DNA from: Bacteroidota bacterium
Lineage (GTDB): Bacteria > Bacteroidota > Ignavibacteria > UBA10030 > UBA8401
Assembly: GCA_041658205.1 (NCBI GenBank)
Contig: JBBAAO010000001.1
Span: 124,001 to 188,000, forward strand
Length of the DNA: 64,000 nt
Direction: 5' to 3'
A program made the translations under genes and the position numbers. How positions within the stretch are numbered: position 1 is the first letter of the stretch; the number at the start of each line of letters is the position of its first letter. Below, one piece after another: positions 16,451 through 26,900 of the stretch. The notes below the pieces were generated by a model, which was not told the origin of the DNA, ran no database searches, and saw nothing but the letters and a program-made list of their open reading frames with translations.

Positions 16451-16846
16451 TTGAAAACCAAATCCTTCAAACAAAAAATTTCATTCAAAGCTTCAGCGCA
16501 CGATGTGTATAGTGCATTGATGGATTCGAAGAAGCATGCAAAATTCACCGGTGGTCCTGCGAAAATAAGCCGGAAGATTGGCGGAACATTTTCGGTGTAT
16601 GACGGCTACGCGACAGGAAGGAATCTTGACCTTGTGGATGATAAAAAGATTGTCCAAGAGTGGCGTGCCTCTGATTGGGATGATGCAGATCTTTCCGAAG
16701 TGACTTTCTTGATTACTCCCACCAAAACAGGTTGTACGCTGACATTCACTCATAAAAAAGTTCCTCTGCAGCATTTTTCTGCTATTAAGCAAGGGTGGAT
16801 AGATTTTTATTGGAAACCAATGAAAGAAATGCTTGAATTTCGATAA
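16451..16846 (+). CDS. SRPBCC (AHSA1-like) domain protein
   Basis: The product of 132 residues (from TTG) has the AHSA1/START-like pattern: KQKISFKASAHDVYSALMDS, KISRKIGGTFSVYDGYATGR, KIVQEWRASDW, TLTFTHKKVP and HFSAIKQGWIDFYWKPMKEM. These helix-grip proteins bind hydrophobic ligands or, in the Aha1 subgroup, Hsp90. The TTG was chosen because AAGG lies just before it and immediately after the batE stop; an upstream start would overlap batE with sequence unlike the family. It is probably transcribed with the Bat operon by proximity only. Confidence 0.82.
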   Translation: MKTKSFKQKISFKASAHDVYSALMDSKKHAKFTGGPAKISRKIGGTFSVYDGYATGRNLDLVDDKKIVQEWRASDWDDADLSEVTFLITPTKTGCTLTFTHKKVPLQHFSAIKQGWIDFYWKPMKEMLEFR

Positions 16847-16966
16847 AATCATCGTTTTTGACCATTGTAAAGACCTCGATTTAACGCTATCTCATTAAAA
16901 AATCTGCAACTTAACCCGTTTTTTTCTCGTAAAGTTTAGAAACCTGTATTATAGGAGAATAACTTT

Positions 16967-18874
16967 ATGAAGAATGTCCAAAAATCACCGATTGCCTTAT
17001 TCATTGTTGTTGCTGCCGCTGCAATCGTATTCCTCGGCAATACACTTCCAGACGAAAAAGACTCTCCCAATAATTCCCCAATACAATCAGAATCAAAAAA
17101 ATATTTTATCACACTCAAGGATTTTACGACGGATGAAGTAAAAGGGCTCGGTTTTACTCTCTCAAAAGATATCACTGTGCACATCAATGCTGTTGGCGGA
17201 GGGAGTAAAAATTCCTGGAAAGAAATGTTTGGCAACAGAAATCGTTCGAATGATATGTTTGCTGCCGGCTGGATTATTGATGCTGAGACGAGAGAAATGG
17301 TATGGGAAATGTCGATGGATAATACCTCAGGCAGGGAAGAAAACCGAACGTGTGAAGATGATGTAAAATTAAAGCAAGGATCGTACGAAGTGTATTATGC
17401 AGCGTACGGATTCTCCTCAAGTTCTTCTTTCGGAAATTTCACATCCATCAATATTGACAGACGAGAAGGAAAATCACACAACAAATGGAAAAAATATTTG
17501 AATTGGTTTAACGATGATTACAGCTCCATGTATGATGAGTTTATGGATCGTGCAAAAAATGATTACGGAATCCTGCTTTCTGTCCCGACCGGTGAAGAAA
17601 ATGCCGTGCAAACATTTAATGCTCCTCGAAAAAATGCGAACATCGTTTTTGCCGCAACCGGAATCGGCGATGGTGCATATGTCCGAAAAAAATTAACAGT
17701 GAATAAAGATGTCTCAGTTTCAGTCTATGCTCTTGGTGAAGGCCGCGGCAGAGATGAAGTGTTCGACTATGGCTGGATCACGAATTCCGATACGCGTGAA
17801 CGTGTGTGGGAGATGAAATATAGCAATACTGAATACGCTGGAGGTGCTTCAAAGAATGTTGTATTCAGCGGTGATGTTCGTTTAACAAAAGGTAATTATG
17901 AGTTAAGTTTCGTAACGGACGATTCTCATTCACGCGAAGATTGGAATTCAAAACCCCCATACGATCCGTTCAACTATGGAATCATTGTTACCACAAAGAA
18001 TGAAAGTGATAAATCTGCCATTGCAATATCTGATTATAGTTTTGAAAAAGGAAATATTATTGTTCAATTGACCAGAGTGCGGAATGATGAATTTGTTCAA
18101 TCCGGCTTCACGCTGAAAGCTGAGACCCGGCTTCACATTTATGCTTTGGGCGAAGGTCATGGATCGGTGCGTGTAAAGATAATGGGGAAAGCGGTCTTTG
18201 AAAATGACAGGGAAGAACTTGCTGATTACGGCTGGATTATTAATGCGAAAACACGCGAACGTGTGTGGGACATGAATCAATCAAACACAACTCATGCGGG
18301 CGGTGCAAGGAAAAACCGACTGACCGATGAGTTCATCACACTTCCAGCTGGAAACTACATTGTATTCTATCAAACAGATGATTCTCATGCGTACAATGAT
18401 TGGAATGATGATAAACCGTTCGATGCTGAATCATACGGTATCACCGTGATGGGTGTGGGGGAAAATTTTTCAATGAAAAACATCTCCAAGTTTGAAGAGG
18501 TGGCCGATGAGAATGTTCTTGTCCAATTGATCAAAGTGCGGGATGACAGGCATGTCCGGCAAAAATTCGCATTGGACAAAGCAATGAAAGTGCGGATCTA
18601 TGCGATCGGCGAAGGGGTAAACAATGATATGGCGGATTATGCTTGGATCGAAAATGTTAAGAATGGCGATGTAGTTTGGGAAATGACGTATCGTAATACC
18701 TCGCATGCGGGCGGGGCAAAAAAGAACCGGATCTTCGATAAATTGGTCTATCTTGAAAATGGTGAATACGAGGTGCATTTTCAGACAGATGATTCGCACG
18801 CATTTAATGATTGGAATGACGATCCGCCTGAGGACAGGACTCACTGGGGCATAACCATCTATAAAGAACAATGA
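16967..18874 (+). CDS. Exported protein with four internal repeats, function unknown
   Basis: The 635-residue product has an N-terminal hydrophobic segment (IALFIVVAAAAIVFLGN) and then four homologous units of about 110-150 residues starting near residues 43, 223, 361 and 514. Each unit carries the pattern (V/I)YALGEG, then (D)YGWI-N--TRERVWEM, then NT-HAGGA-KNR, then L--G-Y-V-F-TDDSHA-NDWND and finally YGIT. The first unit is the most degenerate and carries a Ser-rich insertion. The conserved Asp/Asn cluster could bind a metal, and the strand-rich pattern suggests a beta-sandwich. I do not recognise the family. It is preceded by AGGAG and followed by a strong terminator, so it is a single transcription unit between the Bat operon and transketolase. 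Confidence 0.85.
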   Translation: MKNVQKSPIALFIVVAAAAIVFLGNTLPDEKDSPNNSPIQSESKKYFITLKDFTTDEVKGLGFTLSKDITVHINAVGGGSKNSWKEMFGNRNRSNDMFAAGWIIDAETREMVWEMSMDNTSGREENRTCEDDVKLKQGSYEVYYAAYGFSSSSSFGNFTSINIDRREGKSHNKWKKYLNWFNDDYSSMYDEFMDRAKNDYGILLSVPTGEENAVQTFNAPRKNANIVFAATGIGDGAYVRKKLTVNKDVSVSVYALGEGRGRDEVFDYGWITNSDTRERVWEMKYSNTEYAGGASKNVVFSGDVRLTKGNYELSFVTDDSHSREDWNSKPPYDPFNYGIIVTTKNESDKSAIAISDYSFEKGNIIVQLTRVRNDEFVQSGFTLKAETRLHIYALGEGHGSVRVKIMGKAVFENDREELADYGWIINAKTRERVWDMNQSNTTHAGGARKNRLTDEFITLPAGNYIVFYQTDDSHAYNDWNDDKPFDAESYGITVMGVGENFSMKNISKFEEVADENVLVQLIKVRDDRHVRQKFALDKAMKVRIYAIGEGVNNDMADYAWIENVKNGDVVWEMTYRNTSHAGGAKKNRIFDKLVYLENGEYEVHFQTDDSHAFNDWNDDPPEDRTHWGITIYKEQ

Positions 18875-18892
18875 TCAACGTTTGAAGTCGAT

Positions 18893-18926
18893 AAAAAAAC
18901 CTGACAAAATATTGTCAGGTTTTTTA
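18893..18926 (+). terminator. Rho-independent terminator after the four-repeat protein
   Basis: ACCTGACAA and TTGTCAGGT pair perfectly around AATA, flanked by an A run before and a T run after. Confidence 0.88.
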
Positions 18927-18970
18927 TTTATGGAATGATTGTTTTCCGTTTCAAATTCGCCGACCTTCTC

Positions 18971-18987
18971 AATACTATAACAGTATT
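18971..18987. promoter_or_regulatory. Small inverted repeat upstream of transketolase
   Basis: AATACT-ATAAC-AGTATT is a perfect 6-base inverted repeat about 80 bases before the tkt start. It could be an operator, but by length alone it could also be chance. The rest of this gap is T-rich with no clear promoter. Confidence 0.25.
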
Positions 18988-19067
18988 TCGATTCCTTCCT
19001 TTTTTATTCTTCCTTTTTTTTCTATCTTTCTCAACGAAAACCCTCATTATGATAACTTGGAGTATCT

Positions 19068-21062
19068 GTGTCATCAGCACAACTCGATCAACTTTGTATT
19101 AATACTATTCGTACGCTCGCCATGGATGGCGTTCAAAAAGCAAAATCTGGACATCCAGGAATGCCGATGGGTGCGGCATCTATGGCGTATGTTGTTTGGA
19201 CAAAATTTTTGAAACATAATCCTACTCATCCTCAATGGATGAATCGGGACAGATTTGTTCTTTCTGCCGGACATGGTTCCATGCTGCTATATTCACTTCT
19301 TCACCTTACCGGATATGATCTGTCGCTTGATGATCTTCAAAAATTTCGGCAGTTAGGGAGCAAGACTCCCGGTCATCCTGAGTATGGACATACTGCCGGA
19401 GTTGAAACGACAACAGGACCGCTCGGTCAAGGATTTGCCAACGGAATCGGTATGGCAATGGCGCAAAAATACCTGGCAGCAACATTTAACAGGCCGAATT
19501 TTTCGATTGTAGATTATTTTATTTATGCAATATGCGGTGACGGTGATTTGATGGAGGGGATTGCGTCAGAAGCTGCTTCACTTGCAGGTCACTTAAAACT
19601 GGGCAATCTCATTTATTTGTATGACGACAACAGCATTAGTATAGATGGAAGCACTGGATTAGCATTTACCGAGGATGTTGGAGCAAGGTTTGAAGCATAT
19701 GGTTGGCACGTACAGACTGTTCATGATGGCAACAATCTCGAAAAAATTGAAACAGCTATTCGTCATGCACAGCAGGTAACGGATAAACCATCCTTGATAA
19801 AAGTAAAAACCCACATTGGTTATGGAAGTCCAAATAAACAGGACTCACATGATGCGCATGGTTCTCCATTGGGTGATGATGAAATAAAACTGACCAAGAA
19901 AAATTATGGTTGGGATGAGAATAAAACATTTTTTATTCCTGATGAAGCACTTAAGCAATTTCGAATGTCTGTTGAGGAAGGGAAAAAGCGGGAAGGTGAA
20001 TGGAAAACACTTTTTGCTGAATATAAAAACACACATCCGGAGCTAGCCGTTACCTTTGAAAATTCCATCAACAGTAATTACGGTGAGGCATGGAAAAAAG
20101 CATTACCAGTATTCACTTCTGAGAATGGAACGCTTGCAACTCGCGAAGCTTCGGGAAAAGTTCTTGCGGCGATAGCAGAGCATTTACCGACGCTAATCGG
20201 TGGTTCAGCAGATTTAACACCATCGAACAATACGTATGTAAAAGGGATGGAAAATTTTCAACCAGCAAATTACGGAGGGAGATACGTTCGATACGGAGTT
20301 CGTGAACACGCGATGGGTTCATTGATGAATGGTATTGCACTGACGAATGGCATGATTCCGTATGGCGGAACATTCCTTATCTTTTCAGAATATATGCGAC
20401 CTCCGATCCGTCTTGCAGCGTTGATGGGAATTCGTCCGATCTATGTTTTTACGCATGACAGCATCGGGCTCGGCGAAGATGGACCGACACATCAACCGGT
20501 AGAGCAGCTCGCGTCACTTCGTTCAATTCCAAATATTACCGTCCTTCGTCCCGCGGATGCAAATGAAACGGCACAGGCATGGAAAATTGCAATTGAACAT
20601 ACTTCGGGTCCCGTCGTGCTTGCATTAACAAGACAGAAACTGCCGTTCATCGACAGGACGAAATTCGCTCCCGCCGAACGTACAGCGAAGGGAGCATATA
20701 TTCTCGCAGAGAATTCTTCAACGCCGGAAATTATTTTGATTGGTACGGGTTCAGAACTTCAATTTGTTCTTGGTGCGTACGAACAATTGGTGGAGGATGG
20801 AGTGTTAGCCAGAATCGTCAGTATGCCCTCATGGGAGTTGTTTGAACGACAACCAAAAGAATACCGTGAATCGGTTTTTCCGCCATCGGTAACAAAACGA
20901 CTCGCAGTTGAAGCGGGTGTTGAACTTGGTTGGCACAAATATGCATCCAATAATGTCACCATCAATACATTCGGACAGTCAGCCCCCTATGAAGCGTTAT
21001 ATAAACATTACGGATTTACGACAGAAAACGTTCTAGCAAAAGCGAAAGCGATGTTGAAATAA
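19068..21062 (+). CDS. tkt: Transketolase
   Basis: This TPP-dependent enzyme transfers two-carbon units between sugar phosphates in the pentose phosphate pathway. The 664-residue product shows the N-terminal transketolase features DRFVLSAGHGSMLLYSLLHL, TTGPLGQGFANGIGMA and the TPP motif GDGDLMEGIASEAASLAG with a later DDNSISIDG, and in the middle and C-terminal domains REHAMGSLMNGIAL and DSIGLGEDGPTHQPVEQL. Length matches the bacterial homodimeric form. The start is a GTG with a weak ribosome-binding site. A DUF1761-like gene begins two bases after its stop. Confidence 0.96.
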   Translation: MSSAQLDQLCINTIRTLAMDGVQKAKSGHPGMPMGAASMAYVVWTKFLKHNPTHPQWMNRDRFVLSAGHGSMLLYSLLHLTGYDLSLDDLQKFRQLGSKTPGHPEYGHTAGVETTTGPLGQGFANGIGMAMAQKYLAATFNRPNFSIVDYFIYAICGDGDLMEGIASEAASLAGHLKLGNLIYLYDDNSISIDGSTGLAFTEDVGARFEAYGWHVQTVHDGNNLEKIETAIRHAQQVTDKPSLIKVKTHIGYGSPNKQDSHDAHGSPLGDDEIKLTKKNYGWDENKTFFIPDEALKQFRMSVEEGKKREGEWKTLFAEYKNTHPELAVTFENSINSNYGEAWKKALPVFTSENGTLATREASGKVLAAIAEHLPTLIGGSADLTPSNNTYVKGMENFQPANYGGRYVRYGVREHAMGSLMNGIALTNGMIPYGGTFLIFSEYMRPPIRLAALMGIRPIYVFTHDSIGLGEDGPTHQPVEQLASLRSIPNITVLRPADANETAQAWKIAIEHTSGPVVLALTRQKLPFIDRTKFAPAERTAKGAYILAENSSTPEIILIGTGSELQFVLGAYEQLVEDGVLARIVSMPSWELFERQPKEYRESVFPPSVTKRLAVEAGVELGWHKYASNNVTINTFGQSAPYEALYKHYGFTTENVLAKAKAMLK

Positions 21063-21063
21063 T

Positions 21064-21465
21064 ATGCCATTTCAGATATCCCTCAATATCCCGGCAATCA
21101 TCAGTTCAGCATTCATTTGTTTTTCATTGCTGGCACTCTGGTTTTCACCCGCATTGTTTGGAAATGTTATCCGGAAATATCGCCAGCATCGTGAAAACAA
21201 TATTACACTTGGCAAGTTTGCATCGCAATTTGTTTTCGTTATGTTGTTTACGATGGTCATGGAAGTAGTTGTCGATTCTATAGGTTCTGTCGGAATGAGT
21301 CAAGGGGTATATGTTGGTGTTGCAGTGTGGCTTCTTATTTCGCTAATCCATTTATCAGTGGCGTTCCGTTTCGATAAGAATTCTATGCTAATTAAGAGCA
21401 TCTATTCAGGTTATTTTCTTGTAACATCGGTCATTTCGGCCGCGCTGCTTTCCATGTGGAGATAA
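21064..21465 (+). CDS. DUF1761-like small membrane protein
   Basis: The 133-residue product has four predicted membrane helices (ISSAFICFSLLALWFSPALF; FVFVMLFTMVMEVVVDSI; YVGVAVWLLISLIHLSVAF; YFLVTSVISAALLSMW). The first helix ending in LWFSP-LFG resembles DUF1761 proteins, which are of unknown function. It starts two bases after transketolase and is followed closely by the phosphatase gene, so the three probably form an operon. Nothing in the sequence indicates a transport or enzymatic role. Confidence 0.65.
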   Translation: MPFQISLNIPAIISSAFICFSLLALWFSPALFGNVIRKYRQHRENNITLGKFASQFVFVMLFTMVMEVVVDSIGSVGMSQGVYVGVAVWLLISLIHLSVAFRFDKNSMLIKSIYSGYFLVTSVISAALLSMWR

Positions 21466-21467
21466 TA

Positions 21468-23066
21468 ATGAGAAAAATTTTGTTCATGTTTTGCATTGTG
21501 TCATTTTTTGCTGTTGCAAAATCACCTACTCCAAAACTTGTTGTCTTTCTTTCCGTTGACCAATTACGCCCTGATTATTTTGAACGATATGGTCATTTAT
21601 TTACCGGTGGATTTAAGAGATTGTATACACAGGGAATTGTGTATACCAATGCCGATCTGAATTATGCATCGAGTGAAACCGGTCCCGGTCATGCAACGCT
21701 TGGCACTGGATGTTATCCCGGAAAAAACGGAATTCTGGGCAATGAGTGGATCGATCCTAACACAAAAAAAACTATTTACTGCGTTGAAGATTCGTTGGCA
21801 AAAAAAGTAGAGGGGAATGGAGGTGGATTTTCACCTCGCAATTTGGTCGTTTCCGCTATTGGTGATTGGTTGAAAGAAAAATCAAAAAAATCAAAAGTGG
21901 TTTCTGTATCGGCGAAAGACCGAGCTGCCATTTTAATGGGGGGGATGAAAGCGGATTTTGTTTTTTGGTACGGGAAAAAGAACGGCGCCATGGTGACCTC
22001 GGATTATTATATGACATCGCTTCCTGACTGGGCTAAGAAGTTCAATGCTTCTGGCTGGATCGACAAAAATGTACCCGATGCATGGACAAAAAGTCTACCG
22101 GAATCAATTTATACCGTAATCGGTCCCGACGAATTTGTTGCAGAACAGCAATGGGGTGATAATTCATCCTTTCCCCATCTGTTCACCCCGGAAAAAAAAT
22201 CGGAACAAATAATGGGCACGCCATATGGGGATTTCTTTTTGATTGATTTCGCCCTTACGGCAATCAAAGCAGAACAACTCGGTAAACGGGGAATGACAGA
22301 TGTGCTTTGTATGTCATTATCCAACTGTGATTATGTGGGGCATGGATATGGACCGGATAGTCATGAGTTATTGGATTTGCTAGTGAATACGGATAAAGCG
22401 TTAGGAAAATTCTTTGAAGAATTGGATAACAGTGTCGGAAAAGAGAACTATATCGTCGCATTGAGCGCTGATCATGCTGTTTGCCCTCTTCCCGAATATT
22501 CGGTTCAGTACAGAAATATTCCCGCAAAACGGTATATCTACGCAACCGATATAAAGCCGAAACTTGATTCACTCTCTTCATTATTAAAATACGAGCTGAA
22601 TACTTCGGAAGATGTTATTATCAAAAATAGTTTTATTAATTATACATTGGCAACAAAAGATGGCTGGGACAGTTTGAATCTCGAACGTGAAATTACCAAA
22701 GGATTGCTTGCGATTGATGCATTCGTTGATGTTTATTTCCGTCACGAGTTGATTGGTAATGTTCCGTCAGACAAGCCCTTCATTCAAAAATATCGAAACA
22801 GCTATTACGCACCTCGGGGTGAAGATTTCCAGTATCGGATTCGGGAACATTGCATTATTTCGTCCCGTTCAAACGGAACGACGCATGGCTCTCCGTATTC
22901 ATATGATACGCATATTCCATTGATTTTTTGGTGGAATAGTGCAGTTCCTCAAAAGATTTCCCGCGAAGTTCACTCTGCCGATGCAGCTCCGACGCTTGCT
23001 AAGTTTGCCGGATTTTCATTTCCTAAAAACTTGGATGGGATTCCATTAAGGGAAGTAGTGAAATAA
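21468..23066 (+). CDS. Exported alkaline phosphatase-superfamily enzyme (type I phosphodiesterase/pyrophosphatase-like)
   Basis: The product of about 532 residues has a signal peptide (MRKILFMFCIVSFFAVAKS). Alkaline-phosphatase-superfamily metal and nucleophile motifs follow: FLSVDQLRPDYFERYG with a metal-binding Asp, SSETGPGHATLGTGCYPG with the nucleophile Thr in GHATL, CDYVGHGYGPDSHE and ALSADHAVCP with Asp-His ligands. These place it with the phosphodiesterase/nucleotide pyrophosphatase group, acting in the periplasm on an unknown phospho-ester. The ATG at 21468 was chosen over an upstream GTG because GGAGATAATA precedes it and the signal peptide begins there. The spacer after it contains repeat-like words (TAATCTGTAAATCTGG). 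Confidence 0.86.
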   Translation: MRKILFMFCIVSFFAVAKSPTPKLVVFLSVDQLRPDYFERYGHLFTGGFKRLYTQGIVYTNADLNYASSETGPGHATLGTGCYPGKNGILGNEWIDPNTKKTIYCVEDSLAKKVEGNGGGFSPRNLVVSAIGDWLKEKSKKSKVVSVSAKDRAAILMGGMKADFVFWYGKKNGAMVTSDYYMTSLPDWAKKFNASGWIDKNVPDAWTKSLPESIYTVIGPDEFVAEQQWGDNSSFPHLFTPEKKSEQIMGTPYGDFFLIDFALTAIKAEQLGKRGMTDVLCMSLSNCDYVGHGYGPDSHELLDLLVNTDKALGKFFEELDNSVGKENYIVALSADHAVCPLPEYSVQYRNIPAKRYIYATDIKPKLDSLSSLLKYELNTSEDVIIKNSFINYTLATKDGWDSLNLEREITKGLLAIDAFVDVYFRHELIGNVPSDKPFIQKYRNSYYAPRGEDFQYRIREHCIISSRSNGTTHGSPYSYDTHIPLIFWWNSAVPQKISREVHSADAAPTLAKFAGFSFPKNLDGIPLREVVK

Positions 23067-23191
23067 GAAAAAAGAATTGAAACCATAAATCTCTAAACTT
23101 TAATCTCCAAACCCCATACTTCACCGAGAATTATTTGAATTTTAATCTGTAAATCTGGTATCTGTCGTCTAATATCTTTTTTAGTTTTCTC

Positions 23192-23815
23192 TTGCCAAAA
23201 CTTACTCCCAAAATAATTCTTGAAGGAACGCGGCTCACCCATAAGACCGATCTCGCGTTTGCGTTGAATGAACATCCCCGAATTGTCGGCCCCAGAAAAT
23301 ATCAATATCATTCACCCTTGATCTCAGGTGAGTGGTGCGCTTTTACAAATTTTCCGTGGGGAAGGGGACTGATCAATTTCGACAAAACGGAAGAACAACA
23401 AGCAATGGAGACGTACCATACATGGCTTCGTCTGTTCGAACTGCAACGATATTATTCGTGGATTGTGGATCGTTTTCACATTTCGACAATGATGCATCAG
23501 CAAAAATATTGCGGACGGAATTATGACCTCCGCTGGATTGAAGAACGTCTGCTTCCTCTTGGATTTCATATAGTTTTTTGTCACCGCTCTCGCGAATCTT
23601 TTGAAAAAGCAAAACGAAAACGGTTAAAAGTTTCAGGAAATCCAAAACAGTATGACAACCTCAATATTTTTTTTGAAGAACAAGAGATACTGTTTGAATT
23701 AGTAGAAAAGTCAATTTTACCAAAATTATATTTGGATGTCTCTTCAGACAATGTAAAACAGTTGACGGATTCTGTAGCGGATTGGATGGAAACAACGGGT
23801 GGATTATACTCCTAA
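23192..23815 (+). CDS. Thymidylate kinase-like P-loop protein with altered Walker A
   Basis: The 207-residue product begins PKLTPKIILEGTRLTHKTDL, where ILEG-----KT corresponds to the (F/L)EGxDGxGKST P-loop of nucleoside monophosphate kinases. The later glycine is replaced by His (GTRLTHKT). The second segment SWIVDRFHISTMMHQQKYCG resembles the DRFxxSxxAYQ motif of dTMP kinases. HRSRESFEKAKRKR could be a lid region. This supports a kinase-like fold, but nucleotide binding is uncertain. The start is a TTG with no good ribosome-binding site, so the exact N-terminus is provisional. No function is assigned. Confidence 0.6.
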   Translation: MPKLTPKIILEGTRLTHKTDLAFALNEHPRIVGPRKYQYHSPLISGEWCAFTNFPWGRGLINFDKTEEQQAMETYHTWLRLFELQRYYSWIVDRFHISTMMHQQKYCGRNYDLRWIEERLLPLGFHIVFCHRSRESFEKAKRKRLKVSGNPKQYDNLNIFFEEQEILFELVEKSILPKLYLDVSSDNVKQLTDSVADWMETTGGLYS

Positions 23816-23955
23816 ATATTGGAAAAATGAGATATCTGGTTTTACAATCCTTTTCTCCTTCCCTTGACTCCCTAGTTTTGAAGTCTTAAATTACAATTGG
23901 TTTAGTGGGTTAATTAAAACCATTACTTTAAGCACCATTTGTAATTGAGGTTATT

Positions 23956-26900
23956 GTGAAGAGATTATTTTTATTTACGTTTGTTCTGCTTTTTGTTGGA
24001 ATTTTACACTCGCAACAGCCGTCCGGTGAGCTACAGGAAGAGCAGGATTATGCATTTGCTTATGGACTATTTGATGATAAGCTTTATCAGTTATCATTCG
24101 AACAGTTCAAAAAATTTATTGATCAATATCCAAATAGCGTAAAAAGACCCGACGCTATTTTCCTTTCCGGCGAATCGCAGTTTCGGTTGAACCAGTATCA
24201 ATCTGCTATCTCCATCTTCAAGAATTTCACTCACGATTATCCGAAACACAAACTTCGCCTTGATGCGTTATTTCGCCTTGGTGAGATGAACTATGCGTTG
24301 ACAGCATATAAAGAGGCGCTTCCATATTATAAAGAAGCATATGAAAAATTCCCTCTTAATGACCAAGCCGGTGAGGCGGCATATTGGGTTGGAGAATGTC
24401 TTCTTAAATTAAACGACATTTCCAACGCTCAAATCTACTTTAGAGTCAGTTATGAACGGTATCCAAAACACCGATTAGTGGATTATGCACTGTATTCAAT
24501 CGGATGGACATACGAACGAAAAAAGGAGTATTCCAAAGCGATTGAAGTGTATCAAAAATTATTGACGGAAAAAAAGGAGAGTGATCTCTTCTCCGCAACA
24601 ACAGTCCGCATTGGGGAATGTTATTTCCAGTCACGTGATTACAAAAAATGCATTGAATATCTCACGCAGACGCAGGTAACATTAACAGATTCCACAGAAG
24701 TGCAGCGGAGTGAGTATCTTATTGGCGAATCGTATTACAGTCTTGCCGATTATCCAAAAGCGAAAGAACGGTATGCTGATTTCTTAAAAAAATATTCTAA
24801 GAGCGTCATTTATCGAGATGTTAAATATTCGTATGCCTGGACATTCCTGAATTTAAAGGAATATGAACTGGCAGCACAATTCTTTGGCGAGCTTGCATTC
24901 GGTAATGATGCCATCGCCCATAAATCAATGTTTCGAAAAGGGCGATCGCTTCAATTAAACGGCAATGTGGACAGCGCTCTTTTCACCTACCTCTCGACTG
25001 TTTTGGCCCGTCCTACCGGAGAATTTTCCGACAATGCGTTGTATGAATCCGGAATGATCTATTTTGAGAATAAAGATTACGACAAAGCGCTTGAATCATT
25101 TCAACAGATCACTTCAAAATTTAAACAGAGCGACGTTATTGCTGACGCGCATCGAATGGTTGGGGAGACGTACCTGGCGCAGAAAAAATTTGACAGTGCG
25201 CTGACGGCATTCCGAGCAGCCGGAAAAGTTGAAACGGGAAATGCTTCGTTGAAAAGCGATGCTCAATTTCAGGAGGCATGGGCGTTGTATAAGATGAAGA
25301 AGTTTTCTGATGCTGCAAAATTGTTTGAGCAGTACGCACGTCGAAACACGAAACAACCCCAGAATGCTGAAGCGAATTTCTGGGCTGCAGAATCGTACTT
25401 TCAGATTGGGAAATTTTTGGAATCAGAACGCTATTATGCGGAATCAATTGCCAATCTTCCTCCTGGTAAACAGATTGATGCTCACTACGGTTTAGCATGG
25501 TCGTACCTTAAGCAAGGTAAATTCCTTCCCGCAGCAAATACTTTTGAAAAGGTCGTTGAAAGCGATTCAACAAAAAAATATACGCAGGATGCTCAGCTTC
25601 GGACCGCTGATAGTTATTATGCCGCAAAGATGTACGACAAAGCAAGTGAAGCCTATCGCGGATATATCAAATCGAATCCTTCGGCGACAAACAATGATTA
25701 TGCACTATTCCAGGTAGGGAATGCCGAATATCGATTTAATAATGATAAAGAAGGCATCGCCCGATTCACGGAACTCATCTCAAAATATACAAAGTCGCAG
25801 TACGTTGATGATGCACAATACGGGATCGGTCTGATTCATTTCCAAAATAAGCGGTATCAGCAAGCGATCACGGAATTTGAAAAATTGATTAAAAGTTTTC
25901 CAAAAAGTGAAATGGCATCCCGTTCACAATACAGTATTGCCGACGCATATTACAATCTTGAAAATTACCCAGAAGCCATCGCAGCATACAGCGAAGTGGT
26001 GAAAAATTACGAAAATTCACCGCTGGCGAGCGATGCCGTCAATGGTATGCAATATTGCTTTGTTTTATTGGGAAAACCGCTCGATGCAATCTCTGTGATT
26101 GATGATTTTGTAAAAATGAATCCGAATGTTCGTTTGGCTGATGAGCTCTATTTTAAGAAAGGTGACCTCTACTTCGGTCAAAAGCAATATGACAGTGCGA
26201 TTGTCGCATACAAAGATTTCCTTGGTCGATTCTCAAAGAGTAAACTTCTCGGCGATGCATATTTTTGGCTTGGAAAATCATATCAAAATCTGGGGAACGG
26301 ACAATCTGCGCTTGAATCGTTTAAAACATCTGCCGATAACTATCCGACAAGCAGAGTGGCAAGTGCGGCGTTATTTGAGATCGGCGGACTGTCATCACAG
26401 CGAGGAAAACCGGATGTTGCTTTAAGTGCTTATGCGAAGATTGAAGAGGAATATCCACATTCTAATGAAGCATCCGAAGCTTCGTATCAGCAGGCATTGG
26501 TATTGAAAGGGACGGGTCAACTGACTGCGGCTGTGAAAAAGTTTGAAGAGACTTTCGCGAAGTATGCAAAGACCACTGCTGCGGATAGAAGCAAACTTGC
26601 GCTTGGATGGTTGAATGTAGAATCCGAACAATATTCGAAAGCGATCGAATATTTTAAATCGGTTGCAGTCAATCGTACAGATGAGATCGCCGCAGAGGCC
26701 CAATATGCCGTGGGCATTACATATCAAACACAGAAAAATTTCACGGAAGCAATTGTAAACTATCTGCGCGTGCGTTATGTGTTTCCCGCTGCCGTACAGT
26801 GGATCGGACGTTCGTATTTTAATCTTGGCGAGTGCTATGAAAAAACGAACCAAATTCAAAAGGCAAAAGATGCATTTAATTTTGTGGTGAAACAGAATAA

